Below, in pieces: positions 1 to 5,904 of a DNA stretch of 8,007 nt; within the stretch, counting starts at the first letter, position 1; every line of letters starts with the position of its first letter. Made by a program: the position numbers and the translations under genes. The notes beneath the pieces were generated by a model. It made no database searches, was not told the origin of the DNA, and saw nothing but the letters and a program-made list of their open reading frames with translations. The stretch is from positions 1-8,007 of the forward strand of contig NZ_DIHC01000039.1 of NCBI RefSeq assembly GCF_002419965.1, written 5' to 3'. This DNA is from Pseudomonas sp. UBA5706. GTDB taxonomy: Bacteria; Pseudomonadota; Gammaproteobacteria; Pseudomonadales; Pseudomonadaceae.

Positions 1-42
1 GATTCTGCCCGAAGGGCGTAGGAGCGCAGCTTGCTCGCGATC
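1..42 (+). repeat. REP-type element at the left edge
   Basis: Positions 18-42 carry the REP core, beginning GTAGGAGCGCAGC and ending GCTCGCGATC, the same sequence and orientation as the copy cut by the right edge of the window (7988-8007). The preceding bases 1-17 (GATTCTGCCCGAAGGGC) are close to the reverse complement of 7711-7727, so the repeat unit is larger than the core and probably continues to the left. A short palindrome, CTGCGCAG at 45-52, follows the core. REP sequences of this type are abundant extragenic elements in Pseudomonas and are usually mobilised by RAYT-type transposases encoded elsewhere. No such transposase gene is present in this window. Confidence 0.75.
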
Positions 43-185
43 GGCTGCGCAGCAGTCGCAAAACCCGCAACCTTTGCCCGCCTGACACACCGCGCCGTGT
101 GGTTTTGCTGCCGGTTACCGAAAGAACGCCCGACCGCGGTCCGCAACAGGCAGGCCTGCGGCCAGAATCAAGGTAGATCCAGTAA
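43..185. other. non-coding segment downstream of madM, with palindromes
   Basis: No gene is supported here. There are two perfect 10-bp palindromes, GACCGCGGTC at 132-141 and GCAGGCCTGC at 150-159. The segment 153-169 is an imperfect inverted match (about 14 of 17 bases by eye) to the window's first 17 bases, suggesting a decayed partner of the left-edge REP unit. The palindromes might slow or end transcription coming out of madM, but neither is followed by a U-rich tract on the minus strand, so I do not call an intrinsic terminator. Confidence 0.4.
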
Positions 186-950
186 TTACCCCAAAATCCC
201 GCGCACGATGAAATACAGCAGCGAAGGCCCGAGCAGGCAGCCCAATCCAGTATGGAACGTTGCCGTCAGCGCGCCATAAGGCACCAAGCGTCGATCCGTG
301 GCAGCAAGCCCCGCCGTCACGCCACTCACCGTCCCCGCCAGGCCACCGAACACCATCGCCGAACGTGGGTTGTCGAGCCCCATCCAGCGCGCGGCCATCG
401 GCGTGCCGACCATTACCAAAATCGCCTTGATCAAGCCGGTGGCGATCGACAGCGCCATCACATCCGAAGTCGCCCCCAGTGCTGCGCCGGTTACCGGACC
501 GACGATGTACGTCACCGCGCCCGCGCCAATGGTGGTAATGCTCACCGCATCACGGTAACCGAACGCATAGGCCACGCATGAGCCGACGACAAACGGCAGC
601 AACGTGCCGAGAAACAGCGAGATCGCGCCAATCAAACCCGCCTTCTTCGCTTCGGTGGCCTGAACCTCGAAGGCCGTAGCGACGATAGCGAAGTCTCGCA
701 GCATTGCGCCGCCCATTAGGCCGATCCCGGAAAACAACGCCAGATCCGCCAGCCCCTTTTGCCCGCCAGTCATGATTCCGCCGACCCACGCCAGCACCAG
801 GCCGATCACGATAGCGATAGCCGAACCATGAATGCGGCCGAAGGTCAGTCGTCTGGACAGCACCACGGAAATCCACATCACTACGCCCACCACGGCGAAG
901 GCAGTGACCAGGCCCTGGCTGATCAGATCTTTCTGAATGAGATCCCACAT
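186..950 (-). CDS. madM: malonate transporter subunit MadM (MdcM)
   Basis: This 254-residue integral membrane protein is the larger subunit of the two-component MadL/MadM malonate importer (known in the family as a sodium-coupled carrier). It reads as a series of hydrophobic helices separated by short glycine-rich turns, for example GLVTAFAVVGVVMW near residues 13-25, SAIAIVIGLVLAWVGG near 43-58, a GSCVAYAFGY stretch near 122-131, and IGAGAVTYIVGPVTGAALG near 140-158. The start ATG at 950 is chosen because GGAGG lies 8 bases upstream and because it leaves just one base after the madL stop. An earlier in-frame start at 977 would overlap madL and lacks that support. It is the last gene of the mdc operon and is presumably translated together with madL. 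It stops at TAA, and no gene follows within the window. The family assignment is firm; the number of helices was not computed. Confidence 0.93.
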   Translation of the reverse strand: MWDLIQKDLISQGLVTAFAVVGVVMWISVVLSRRLTFGRIHGSAIAIVIGLVLAWVGGIMTGGQKGLADLALFSGIGLMGGAMLRDFAIVATAFEVQATEAKKAGLIGAISLFLGTLLPFVVGSCVAYAFGYRDAVSITTIGAGAVTYIVGPVTGAALGATSDVMALSIATGLIKAILVMVGTPMAARWMGLDNPRSAMVFGGLAGTVSGVTAGLAATDRRLVPYGALTATFHTGLGCLLGPSLLYFIVRGILG

Positions 951-951
951 G

Positions 952-1386
952 TCAGCGGCCTCCGGCTGGCGTAACACTCGGCGCGGTCACCGGGTTTTGT
1001 ACAACGAGTTCGTCTTCCTTGGGCAATGGTTCGCCCTTGTTGGTGCGGCTGATGACAGCGATCGTGCAGGCACAAATCACTACCGATCCGATTGCCGCGA
1101 TGACGGCAATCGGGCCGCCTTTCAGCGCAGTGACGACGTTTTGCTGTGCCGCCATGGCCACGACCACCGGAATGTACATGGTGCCCCAGAAGCCGACGCC
1201 CATTTCGCAGCCTTCGCTCAACCCACCCCGCTTTTGCATATAGAGACGGGCGCAGATCAGCAGGATCATCGCGATCCCGACCCCGCCCACGTTGGATTTG
1301 ACGCCCAGCAGCACGCCAAGCAGATCACCGAGAATCACCCCCGCCAGGGTGCAGATAGCCAGTAACGCAACGCCATAGATAACCAT
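952..1386 (-). CDS. madL: malonate transporter subunit MadL (MdcL)
   Basis: This 144-residue membrane protein is the small subunit of the MadLM malonate carrier. About four hydrophobic segments can be seen: residues 2-24 (VIYGVALLAICTLAG...), 30-47 (around GGVGIAMILLICARLY), 65-83 (GFWGTMYIPVVVAMAAQ) and 92-112 (GGPIAVIAAIGSVVICAC). A polar, proline-rich C-terminal tail of about 30 residues follows. The ATG at 1386 is preferred over an in-frame TTG at 1401, because GAGGA (1399-1395) lies 8 bases upstream of the ATG and would itself fall inside the longer version. The gene sits 67 bases after mdcH and one base before madM, so it forms a coupled pair with madM and is probably cotranscribed with the decarboxylase genes. 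Its product would bring in the substrate for MdcA. Confidence 0.92.
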   Translation of the reverse strand: MVIYGVALLAICTLAGVILGDLLGVLLGVKSNVGGVGIAMILLICARLYMQKRGGLSEGCEMGVGFWGTMYIPVVVAMAAQQNVVTALKGGPIAVIAAIGSVVICACTIAVISRTNKGEPLPKEDELVVQNPVTAPSVTPAGGR

Positions 1387-1453
1387 TGTTCTTATCCTCA
1401 ATTTGCATCGTCGAAGTTGTTGTTTTTGTGTCCTTCGAAAAGCAGCAACCGGT
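1387..1453 (-). promoter_or_regulatory. mdcH-madL intergenic spacer: hairpin and A-rich motif
   Basis: This is the only real gap inside the operon (67 bases). On the minus strand it holds a 6-bp inverted repeat, TCGAAG (1438-1433) and CTTCGA (1416-1411). Its 16-base loop contains AACAACAA (1424-1417), a perfect fit to the AANAANAA pattern bound by Hfq/Crc in Pseudomonas. The madL ribosome binding site GAGGA is at 1399-1395. There is no T-tract after the hairpin, so a terminator is not called. That the spacer tunes transporter expression separately from the enzymes is inference. Confidence 0.4.
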
Positions 1454-2389
1454 CTATGAGTGGCGGCGTTCCTCCTCTCGCGACAGCGCGCTCAGGGTAT
1501 CCAGCCGGGCGCCCTGAAAGGCGACGGCGGACCCTTGCTCAAACACTCGCCGCGCCAGCGCCGTGAGCACGGTGCCGGGCGGCAGTTCGATTTGCAGCCG
1601 GGCCCCACGCTCGTAGGCGGTTTGCACGGTGCTGCGCCAGTCGATGACCCGGCACATGTTGAACGCCAGGTCGTCGCGCAGTTTGTCGGGCGTAAAGACC
1701 GGCCGCGCGGTGCTGCCGCTCAGGTATTTCAAGGTGGGCACCTGAACGCAGACCTTCGCCAAAGCATCGGCCAGCACTTGCGCAGGTTCGCTCAACAGCT
1801 CGCAATGGGAAGGCACGCTGACCGCGAGACGTTTCGCAGCAGCGGCACCCTGCTCTTTCGCCAGCGCGGCGACTTCGGCCATCGCCTGATCGCTACCGGC
1901 GATGACGAACTGATTCTCGGCGTTGATATTGGCCAGATACACCGGCGTATCTTCTCGATGGATCTGCTTGACAAGGGCTTCAACCGTGGATTGCTCCACG
2001 CCGATCAGTGCCGTCATGCCGTAGCCTTTTGGGTAAGCGTGCTGCATCAGTTCGCCGCGTAGCGCCACCAGCCGCACCGCGTCGGCAAACGTCAGCGCCC
2101 CGGCGATTACCGCTGTCGGGTACGCACCAATCGACAGGCCCGCGACGTAGTCCGGGGTATTGCCCTGAGCCCTCAACAAGCGAGCACAGGCAACCCCGGC
2201 GATCAACAGGCACAGTTGCACCGCACGGGTCGATTGCAACGCGTCAGGGGTGTCCAGATCCAGAACGTTTTCATCCAGCGCGTCGCTGGCTTCGCGCAGG
2301 CATTCGCTAATCAGGGCGTCGCTCGGCAGCGCGTGCAGCATGCCCGGCTGCTGCGCGCCCTGCCCCGGAAATACCCAGAGGCTGCTCAT
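1454..2389 (-). CDS. mdcH: malonate decarboxylase epsilon subunit, malonyl-CoA:ACP acyltransferase
   Basis: This 311-residue protein belongs to the FabD-like acyltransferase fold. It has the N-terminal FPGQGAQ motif (residues 7-13), the nucleophile elbow GLSIG with Ser86, and a catalytic His195 in VSVPSHCELL, all in the order and spacing of malonyl-CoA:ACP transacylases. In this pathway MdcH moves a malonyl group from malonyl-CoA to the free thiol of holo-MdcC, which primes or re-primes the enzyme so that the MdcA/MdcDE cycle can run. FabD normally has GHSLGE at the elbow; here it is GLSIGAY, as expected for the MdcH branch rather than the fatty-acid enzyme. The start ATG at 2389 overlaps the mdcG stop in an ATGA junction. 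The Shine-Dalgarno is weak (AGGTG), which fits translational coupling. The stop is TAG at 1454-1456, followed by the 67-base spacer before madL. Confidence 0.95.
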   Translation of the reverse strand: MSSLWVFPGQGAQQPGMLHALPSDALISECLREASDALDENVLDLDTPDALQSTRAVQLCLLIAGVACARLLRAQGNTPDYVAGLSIGAYPTAVIAGALTFADAVRLVALRGELMQHAYPKGYGMTALIGVEQSTVEALVKQIHREDTPVYLANINAENQFVIAGSDQAMAEVAALAKEQGAAAAKRLAVSVPSHCELLSEPAQVLADALAKVCVQVPTLKYLSGSTARPVFTPDKLRDDLAFNMCRVIDWRSTVQTAYERGARLQIELPPGTVLTALARRVFEQGSAVAFQGARLDTLSALSREEERRHS

Positions 2390-3018
2390 GCCGCGTGCAC
2401 CTGAGGCTGCCAGGGGTTGTCCACCAACCGGGCGCCGTCGTCAGCCTTGAGCAATACCTTACGCGCTGCCCCTGCCCACTCACGCAATGCCACGGCGCCT
2501 GCCGGGGTCTGCAGCTGCAGGTCGATACGGCAGAGCGCGTTATCCAGCGCTTTCACCAGATCAGCCGACCGTTCGCGGCTGAAGAACCGCTCAGTGCGCA
2601 GGACCAAATCCAGATCGCTGTCTTGATGCAACACCTGAATGCCGGTGGCCAGTTCGAATCCAACGCCTCCCGCTACGCCCCAAGGCAAACCCAGCGCGTT
2701 CATCAGCGAACACCTCTGCCGCAACGCTCGCAAGGCTGGCCAGTGAGCTGCGACGTTATCCAGCGCTTCGATCAGGTGCTCAGGCTGAACCCGGCGGGTG
2801 ATGTCGGCCATCCTCATCCGCGTCGCAAAACGCTGATCACGCGAATGACCCCGCACGCCAACGGCGATCCAGCCTTGCGCGACCCGCGCGCGACGAACCA
2901 CCACCGGATGCCCAAGGGTTATCACCTCACACACCCATGCCGGAGCATCGGCAGGCACAGCCGCCACGGGCATGCCCCACAACAAATCATGAGGCTGTAC
3001 GGGCAGGTTGACGCGCAT
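2386..3018 (-). CDS. mdcG: holo-MdcC synthase, phosphoribosyl-dephospho-CoA transferase
   Basis: This 210-residue nucleotidyltransferase attaches the 2'-(5''-phosphoribosyl)-3'-dephospho-CoA group, made from the MdcB product, to Ser25 of MdcC with release of diphosphate. The N-terminal part (PHDLLWG, residues 9-15) and the middle motif GGVGFELATG (117-126) are family hallmarks. They are followed by DSDLDLVLR (133-141), where Asp135 and Asp137 form the metal-binding DxD pair expected of the nucleotidyltransferase active site. I chose the ATG at 3018, which overlaps the mdcE stop as TAATG and suggests reinitiation. A GTG at 3024 would add two residues and cannot be excluded, as neither has a strong ribosome binding site. 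The gene ends in an ATGA overlap with mdcH. It is a maturation protein rather than a catalytic subunit. Confidence 0.94.
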   Translation of the reverse strand: MRVNLPVQPHDLLWGMPVAAVPADAPAWVCEVITLGHPVVVRRARVAQGWIAVGVRGHSRDQRFATRMRMADITRRVQPEHLIEALDNVAAHWPALRALRQRCSLMNALGLPWGVAGGVGFELATGIQVLHQDSDLDLVLRTERFFSRERSADLVKALDNALCRIDLQLQTPAGAVALREWAGAARKVLLKADDGARLVDNPWQPQVHAA

Positions 3019-3872
3019 TACCACTGTGCCCGCAGCAGTTCACGCACCTTGGATGAGGCACTGCGATTGACCGCGCCTAGCCGCGAACCCAATCCATTGT
3101 CGCTACCCTGAACATCCTTGATCGCTGCCATCAGGCATTGCTGGACAGAGGTGATATCAGCATCGAACGGCTGTTCGATCTGGCTCACCGAAAGCGTCTC
3201 CCAGAGCAACCCCAGCCCGGCATAACTGTCGATGTCATAAGCCATGGGTGGAATGCTGGCGGTGAGTTTTTCCAGTTCTTCGACACTGCGCAATGTGACC
3301 CGCGCAGCCGACGCCTTGCCCATGGCGTGAACCATCACACCCGGATCACGCAAGGCAATCAGCCGATTGGCCTGGTATCCGTGAGCAAGAAATGCCCCTG
3401 ACATCGCCTTGCCCACCAGCAGCCCAATCACTGCATGCCCGGCCAGACGCGCGCGAGCATAGGCGTCTACAGCGCCCGCCAGCGCCTGGTGAATGCCCAA
3501 CGCCTCTTCGCGGCGGCCGTATGCCTGGCTCGGCACATCGATGATCGCGATCAGCGCGCGTTTCTGCAGATTGTGGTGGTCCAGTTCAATGGCCGCGTCG
3601 ACGGCTTTCGCCAGCCCCCATCCTTCCAGCAGGCCGACTTCACCCTTTTTTGCGCGAGGAAAGCGATTGGCAGGATCGGCGACTACGGCCAGAAAACGTG
3701 CAGGCTGATCCCCCAACTGGCCGTCGGCAGCTTTCACCGAAGCGGGCAGTCCGCCCACCTCGACGGCGCCTGCGCTCAGTGCGTTGAACCAGTTCAGACC
3801 TCGGGTGGAGTAGCCGCTTTCTGCGTCTTCGCTCACCGCGTTTTGTTCGCTCACTGTTTTTTGTTCGCTCAC
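3018..3872 (-). CDS. mdcE: malonate decarboxylase gamma subunit, MdcE
   Basis: This 284-residue carboxyltransferase-like protein of the crotonase superfamily pairs with MdcD to decarboxylate malonyl-S-ACP to acetyl-S-ACP and CO2. Recognisable stretches are RGLNWFNALS (24-33), IDVPSQAYGRREE (111-123) and GLLVGKAMSGAFLAHGYQAN (150-169), the glycine-rich oxyanion-hole region. The start is GTG at 3872, supported by AAGGAG (3885-3880) 7 bases upstream and a 4-base GTGA overlap with the mdcD stop. From memory, family members are nearer 265-270 residues. The extra length here is at the N-terminus, where an 18-bp unit is repeated three times (VSEQKT, VSEQNA, VSEDAE) before conserved sequence begins. 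GTG codons at 3854 and 3836 are in-frame alternative starts but lack a comparable ribosome binding site. The gene ends at TAA, overlapping mdcG by one base. Confidence 0.94.
   Translation of the reverse strand: MSEQKTVSEQNAVSEDAESGYSTRGLNWFNALSAGAVEVGGLPASVKAADGQLGDQPARFLAVVADPANRFPRAKKGEVGLLEGWGLAKAVDAAIELDHHNLQKRALIAIIDVPSQAYGRREEALGIHQALAGAVDAYARARLAGHAVIGLLVGKAMSGAFLAHGYQANRLIALRDPGVMVHAMGKASAARVTLRSVEELEKLTASIPPMAYDIDSYAGLGLLWETLSVSQIEQPFDADITSVQQCLMAAIKDVQGSDNGLGSRLGAVNRSASSKVRELLRAQW
3819..3872 (-). repeat. three 18-bp tandem repeats at the mdcE start
   Basis: Units lie at 3872-3855, 3854-3837 and 3836-3819. Each begins GTGAGCGAA and encodes Val-Ser-Glu plus three variable residues. 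Units 1 and 2 agree at 15 of 18 positions and share their first 14 bases; unit 3 shares only the first nine plus scattered bases. The repeat copies the GTG start codon in frame but not the Shine-Dalgarno, which is present only before unit 1. Unit 1 also contains a six-A run (3862-3857). Confidence 0.85.
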
Positions 3873-4720
3873 GGCTGTTCTCCTTGATACAGGCTGCGCA
3901 CAGCGGCGGGGTCGATCTGGGTAGAGGTGTCCAATCCAGAGAGCCGTTGCAGATACAATGCGTACTGGCTGCTGCGCTCCTGCGCGGGTCTGCCTGTGTG
4001 CAGCAACGCTTGCACCTGCTGCCCAATTGCCTTTATGTCGTCAGCGACGTAGGCATCGGCCAGCCCGCTGGCAAAGCGCTGTTCCCCACCAGTCAGGCTC
4101 CAGATGAAGGGCCGGTCGCGTGAGTCATATTCTTCGATCCCGGCTTCCTGCTCGATCACTTGCGGGCCGTTCAAACCCAGCCGCGCCTCTCGGGTGACCA
4201 CCAGATAACTGCACAGCCCGGCAGCGATGGACATGCCACCAAAGCAACCGACACTGCCCGCCACCACTCCGATGACTGGCTGATAGCGACGCAGATCGAC
4301 AATAGCCGCGTGAATTTCAGCAATGGCAGCAAGGCCCAGATTGGCCTCCTGCAAACGCACACCACCGGTTTCCAGTAGCAGCACGGCGGCGGTCGGGATA
4401 CCTTGGCGGTTGTCTTCGGCGGCCAGTTCCAGCGCTCCGGCCATTTTCGCGCCGCCGACCTCGCCCATGCTGCCGCCCTGGAAGGCCCCTTCAATGGCGC
4501 AGATCACCACCGGATGACCGCCGATAGCGCCTTTGGCAACGACTACACCGTCATCGGCTTGCGGCACCACGCCTTGTTTGGCCAGCCAGGGCGAAGTGAT
4601 ACGCGCGAACGGGTCGATCAGTTCACGAAAGCTGCCTTCGTCGAGCAAGGCGCGGGCGCGTTGCCGGGCGCCCAGTTCGACGAAGCTGTGTTGTGTCAGA
4701 AGGCGAGCGCTGTCAGTCAT
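3869..4720 (-). CDS. mdcD: malonate decarboxylase beta subunit, MdcD
   Basis: This 283-residue protein is one half of the malonyl-S-ACP decarboxylase; MdcE is the other. It resembles the carboxyltransferase beta subunit of acetyl-CoA carboxylase but has no cysteine zinc finger. Glycine-rich elements that shape the active site are visible: GGSMGEVGG (82-90), LLETGGVRLQE (115-125) and GSVGCFGGMS (155-164). The ATG at 4720 is chosen because GAGGAG lies 7 bases upstream and the reading frame then matches the start of the family (MTDSARLL...). A longer in-frame start at 4765 would run 53 bases into mdcC and adds an unrelated cysteine/serine-rich tail. The gene overlaps mdcC by 8 bases (ATGACTGA) and mdcE by 4 bases, so it is tightly coupled on both sides, consistent with equal amounts of the subunits. 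Confidence 0.95.
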   Translation of the reverse strand: MTDSARLLTQHSFVELGARQRARALLDEGSFRELIDPFARITSPWLAKQGVVPQADDGVVVAKGAIGGHPVVICAIEGAFQGGSMGEVGGAKMAGALELAAEDNRQGIPTAAVLLLETGGVRLQEANLGLAAIAEIHAAIVDLRRYQPVIGVVAGSVGCFGGMSIAAGLCSYLVVTREARLGLNGPQVIEQEAGIEEYDSRDRPFIWSLTGGEQRFASGLADAYVADDIKAIGQQVQALLHTGRPAQERSSQYALYLQRLSGLDTSTQIDPAAVRSLYQGEQP

Positions 4721-5012
4721 GGCCGATCTCCTCGAAGCCTTGCTCCAAACGCAGACGCACGACACCGGGCGTCGCGCCGAAATCGTGGATGTCGATGCTC
4801 AGCGCGGGCGGCGTTTGCCCGTCGAACATGCGCTCGAACAGATGCTGCCAGCGCGCCGAACTACCATTGACCGAGGTCAGCACCTGAATGGTCAGTTTGC
4901 CAGGCTGGCCCGGTTCCAATAGCACTTCGAGGTCGCCTGAGCCGACACATCCCACCAGCGCTCTGCCCAAAGGCGGCTGCCCGGCTGGAAATTCAAAAGA
5001 CAGGGTTTCCAT
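4713..5012 (-). CDS. mdcC: malonate decarboxylase acyl carrier protein, delta subunit
   Basis: This 99-residue acyl carrier subunit carries the acyl group through the whole cycle. It does not resemble ordinary 4'-phosphopantetheine carriers and has no DSL motif. Instead the motif GCVGSGDLEVLLE (21-33) places Ser25 as the attachment site for phosphoribosyl-dephospho-CoA, the same residue number reported for the Klebsiella protein. The remainder (around LTIQVLTSVNGSSARWQHLFERMF) is the conserved small alpha/beta fold region. The ATG at 5012 is supported by GAGGA (5026-5022) 9 bases upstream and sits one base after the mdcB stop. The in-frame start at 5108 would add 32 residues that belong to antisense of mdcB and is rejected. 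It is the smallest gene of the operon and is encoded next to the synthase of its own prosthetic group. Confidence 0.95.
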   Translation of the reverse strand: METLSFEFPAGQPPLGRALVGCVGSGDLEVLLEPGQPGKLTIQVLTSVNGSSARWQHLFERMFDGQTPPALSIDIHDFGATPGVVRLRLEQGFEEIGHD

Positions 5013-5013
5013 T

Positions 5014-5904
5014 TCAGAGAGTCCTCGCTTGATCGCCGAGCGCAGGCTCAAGGCAATCGATAAACAGGCAAGCGGCGAGCAGATCAGCAGCGCCACCGGG
5101 GGAGGCATTCAGGCCAAGCAGTTGCTGATCCAGATCGTGCAGCGCGCGACGACCGCTGAGGGTCGCGCTGCCGCCTACATCCAGCACACGCTGTGCGCCT
5201 TGCTGCATCGCGTTCAGCCCCTGCTCGCCAGCGCGATACAACACGCAGGTGTCCGAGAGGTTGGTCATGATTGCCAGCAGCGCGTCGAGCCGGGCGTTTT
5301 GCTCACCGTGACGAGCCGCGCGGCTGCGCTTGAGCTGTGGCAGGCCAGTTTGAGTCACCGCGGGGAAGCCCATTTGCGCCTGCTCCCGTGCGCCCCTCGC
5401 TCCGTATTTGCGAGCGACTTCAGCGCCGTGGCTTTGCGTGTTCGAGACGTGGTTGCGGTCCTCGATCAGTGCCAGACACCCGGCCCGCAGACCAAGCCCG
5501 GCAGGCGTCAGATCCGACGGATCCAGCGCAGCTGCCGTGACCAGCAAGCCAAGTGCCCAAATCGCACCGCGATGGGTATTCACGCCATCGGTGGTGCGCA
5601 TCATGGCTGCCTCGCCTTCACGACCGATGTGGCCAATCGCTTCTCGCAGAGGCTGACCTATCTCGCCGATCTGAAGGGCGACTTCAGCCATTTCCTTGAA
5701 GGCGGGCCAGAGCGACAACGCTGACGCGTGCATCAGGCCCAGATGCAAGTCTGTATGCGCGCCACTGCTGCGGCGGTCGACCAGGGCCGGCTTGGGCGAC
5801 AGATCGGCTTCGTCGATCAGCGCATCCACGGCCAGATCAGCCAGCCGCTCTGCGAGGGACAGCCCGCGTGGCATATCAGTGAACGCTACGTTAAGTGCAA
5901 GCAT
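5014..5904 (-). CDS. mdcB: triphosphoribosyl-dephospho-CoA synthase
   Basis: This 296-residue protein belongs to the CitG/MdcB family. It joins ATP and 3'-dephospho-CoA to give 2'-(5''-triphosphoribosyl)-3'-dephospho-CoA and adenine, the precursor that MdcG transfers to MdcC. Two conserved blocks are clear: PALVDRRSSGAHTDLHL (39-55) and MRTTDGVNTHRGAIWALGLL (102-121). The helical rest of the protein is alanine- and leucine-rich. The ATG at 5904 is supported by AGGAG 6 bases upstream and overlaps the mdcA stop as TGATG. An in-frame GTG/ATG-type extension to 5952 would overlap mdcA by 49 bases without a better ribosome site. Its presence with mdcG means the operon makes and loads its own cofactor rather than borrowing from a citrate lyase system. 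Confidence 0.94.
   Translation of the reverse strand: MLALNVAFTDMPRGLSLAERLADLAVDALIDEADLSPKPALVDRRSSGAHTDLHLGLMHASALSLWPAFKEMAEVALQIGEIGQPLREAIGHIGREGEAAMMRTTDGVNTHRGAIWALGLLVTAAALDPSDLTPAGLGLRAGCLALIEDRNHVSNTQSHGAEVARKYGARGAREQAQMGFPAVTQTGLPQLKRSRAARHGEQNARLDALLAIMTNLSDTCVLYRAGEQGLNAMQQGAQRVLDVGGSATLSGRRALHDLDQQLLGLNASPGGAADLLAACLFIDCLEPALGDQARTL

Noticed and set aside
132..159. Intrinsic terminator after madM
   Set aside because: Two palindromes are present, but neither has a following U-tract in the direction of transcription.
31..279. Plus-strand open frame of 82 codons at the left end
   Set aside because: It starts inside the REP core and ends antisense to madM; the product looks like translated repeat sequence.
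1411..1438. Terminator between mdcH and madL
   Set aside because: The stem is just 6 bp with a 16-base loop and no U-tract; readthrough to madLM is more likely.
5013..5108. Extended mdcC start at 5108
   Set aside because: The added residues overlap mdcB and are unlike the family; the ATG at 5012 has a good ribosome site and puts the modified serine at position 25.
4888..5724. Plus-strand open frame of 278 codons
   Set aside because: It is antisense to mdcB and mdcC; no recognisable motif or ribosome binding site.
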